Below are positions 63,043 to 64,000 of a DNA stretch of 64,000 nucleotides, piece by piece (within the stretch, counting starts at the first letter, position 1; the number at the start of each line of letters is the position of its first letter). The position numbers and the translations under genes were made by a program. Origin of the DNA: Streptomyces sp. 378 (GTDB lineage Bacteria > Actinomycetota > Actinomycetes > Streptomycetales > Streptomycetaceae); assembly GCF_030124145.1 (NCBI RefSeq), contig NZ_JASKMS010000025.1:1-64000 (forward strand). The letters run 5' to 3'. The notes beneath the pieces were generated by a model that was not told the DNA's origin, did no database searches, and saw only the letters and a list, made by a program, of their open reading frames with translations.

Positions 63043-64000
63043 CTACCGCGTCACACCGTCGATGTGCAGGGTTTGAACCGACTTCGCCGCGAAGGGGACG
63101 CTGACCGACTTGCCGGACAGGCGGATGTCCGAGCGGGCCGTGTAGAGGTCGCCGCCGCCGGTCGTGACCGTGTTCCAGCGGGGGACCAGGCCTCCTGAGC
63201 CGCCCGTCACCGTCGAGAAGCGGGAGAGGTCGAAGGTGAGGGTCTGGGCGGATGTGGAGGTGTTCACCGCGACGATCACCAGGCGGCGGGACGCCGCGTC
63301 GTACGCCGCCACCGCGTAGCTCACGCCCGTGTCCAGGATCGTCATGCCGGGGCGGATGTGGCGGCTGAACTGGGCCAGTACGTAGTGCTTGGTCTGGACG
63401 GTCGTCGGCTGGAGGGTGTCCTTGTCGTAGGCGATCATCGCCCAGCCCGCCGTCGGGTCCATGACCTGCCAGTAGCACCAGGCCGTGGGGTGCAGCCAGC
63501 GGAAGTCGTAGCAGAGGTTCGAGGCCATGGTCAGGCCGGTGCCGTCGCTGTCGCCCGTCTCGGAGTTCCACAGCTTCTTGCGGGAGGTGGTGACGACGTC
63601 CGTGTAGAGGAGGTCGCGGCGGCCGCCCGAGCCCTGGTAGCCGTGCACGTTGACCTGGGAGACCAGGCCCTTGGTCGTCGAGTTGAAGGACGACCACGTG
63701 GAGCGGGCCGTGTCGTAGTTCGTCTCGTCCGAGGCGGCGATGCGAAGGCTCGTGAGGCCGCGTTTGTCCAGTTCGCTGCGCATGTGGGGGAGGACGGCCG
63801 CCTGGACCGCCGGGTCCATGTGGCAGCCCTCCTGGGTGCCGGTCGCGGTCCACCAGGTGGAGGCCGGCTCGTTGAAGGGGTCGACGGTCGCGAAGTTCAC
63901 GCCCCAGTTGTTCTTCGCGTGCAGGGCCGTCGCCGCCAGGTGGGAGGCGTGCTGGCGGTAGTTCCAGGTCTGGAGGTTGTTGCCGCCGCCCGACGCGCCC
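63043..64000 (-). CDS. GH30-like glycoside hydrolase (endo-beta-1,6-galactanase type), N-terminus outside window
   Basis: About 318 residues are visible; the frame stays open to the right edge (GNNLQTWNYRQHASHLAATA at the visible start). The acid/base Glu is in VDPFNEPASTWW and the nucleophile Glu in LWNSETGDSDG, as in GH30. QEGCHMDPAVQAAVLPHMRS and QVNVHGYQGSGGRRDLLYTD are typical of secreted Streptomyces beta-1,6-galactanases. A C-terminal beta-sandwich (LVIVAVNTSTSAQTLTFDLS) completes it. Presumably secreted, but the signal peptide is outside the window. Confidence 0.78.
   Translation of the reverse strand, partial: GASGGGNNLQTWNYRQHASHLAATALHAKNNWGVNFATVDPFNEPASTWWTATGTQEGCHMDPAVQAAVLPHMRSELDKRGLTSLRIAASDETNYDTARSTWSSFNSTTKGLVSQVNVHGYQGSGGRRDLLYTDVVTTSRKKLWNSETGDSDGTGLTMASNLCYDFRWLHPTAWCYWQVMDPTAGWAMIAYDKDTLQPTTVQTKHYVLAQFSRHIRPGMTILDTGVSYAVAAYDAASRRLVIVAVNTSTSAQTLTFDLSRFSTVTGGSGGLVPRWNTVTTGGGDLYTARSDIRLSGKSVSVPFAAKSVQTLHIDGVTR

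Noticed and set aside
61844..63853. Long minus-strand frame through the SEC-C and GH30 genes
   Set aside because: Different frame from the two real genes; extremely Pro/Arg/Gly-rich and lacks their motifs.

Overview
High-GC actinobacterial DNA, almost certainly a Streptomyces chromosome. Evidence: GC-rich third codon positions, frequent GTG starts, a DasR-type N-acetylglucosamine PTS locus, XRE/DUF397/anti-sigma-like cassettes, and actinobacterial families (DUF2017, DUF2267, DUF3618, DUF1707). All calls come from reading the sequence; no database search was run.

Layout. 1-20 kb is mostly core: two RDD membrane proteins, a secreted M6 (immune inhibitor A-like) protease, the nicotinamide salvage pair pncA/pncB, clpS with a DUF2017 gene, an amino-acid permease, and the mec-cysO-cysM cysteine pathway with a Cys-ending leader peptide in front of cysO. 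Then come a membrane-anchored PemK/MazF-like protein, a metallo-beta-lactamase-fold hydrolase, nagE2/nagF with two DasR dre operators, rph, a lipoprotein, rdgB, tRNA-Leu(TAG), two tandem HNH nucleases (the upstream one with an apparent 1-nt frameshift) and bcp.

20-32 kb: a DUF3618 protein, a GroES-like protein, an SMR (Gdx-type) exporter behind a guanidine-III-like riboswitch, a class A PBP, a three-gene ABC-2 exporter, a DUF1707 protein, an SGNH hydrolase, a DUF445 protein and an MFS transporter. 32-42 kb is more accessory: a degenerate tRNA-Gly-like gene with its own terminator, an unrecognised three-gene cassette with an HExxH metallopeptidase-like protein and a TTA codon, Hsp20 with a strong promoter, DUF2267, an alpha/beta hydrolase next to a MarR-like gene with a perfect palindrome, a P-loop kinase-like protein, and a whiJ-like XRE/DUF397/ATPase cassette.

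42.0-61.6 kb is the most striking part: a compact defence-like island. A leftward operon joined by 4-nt overlaps encodes a sacsin/HSP90-type ATPase fused to an SF2 helicase, a UvrD-like helicase, DrmA and DrmB. A rightward operon encodes an XRE-GHKL ATPase fusion, an unrecognised protein and a DUF6339-like protein. It converges, with 1 bp between stop codons, on a leftward vsr / catalytically dead-looking C5-MTase / active-looking C5-MTase operon. This has the DISARM core pair DrmA-DrmB, but no DrmC phospholipase-D gene, DrmD or DrmE is visible. It may be a variant or hybrid DISARM-like system. The window ends with a SEC-C protein and a truncated GH30-like secreted glycosidase.
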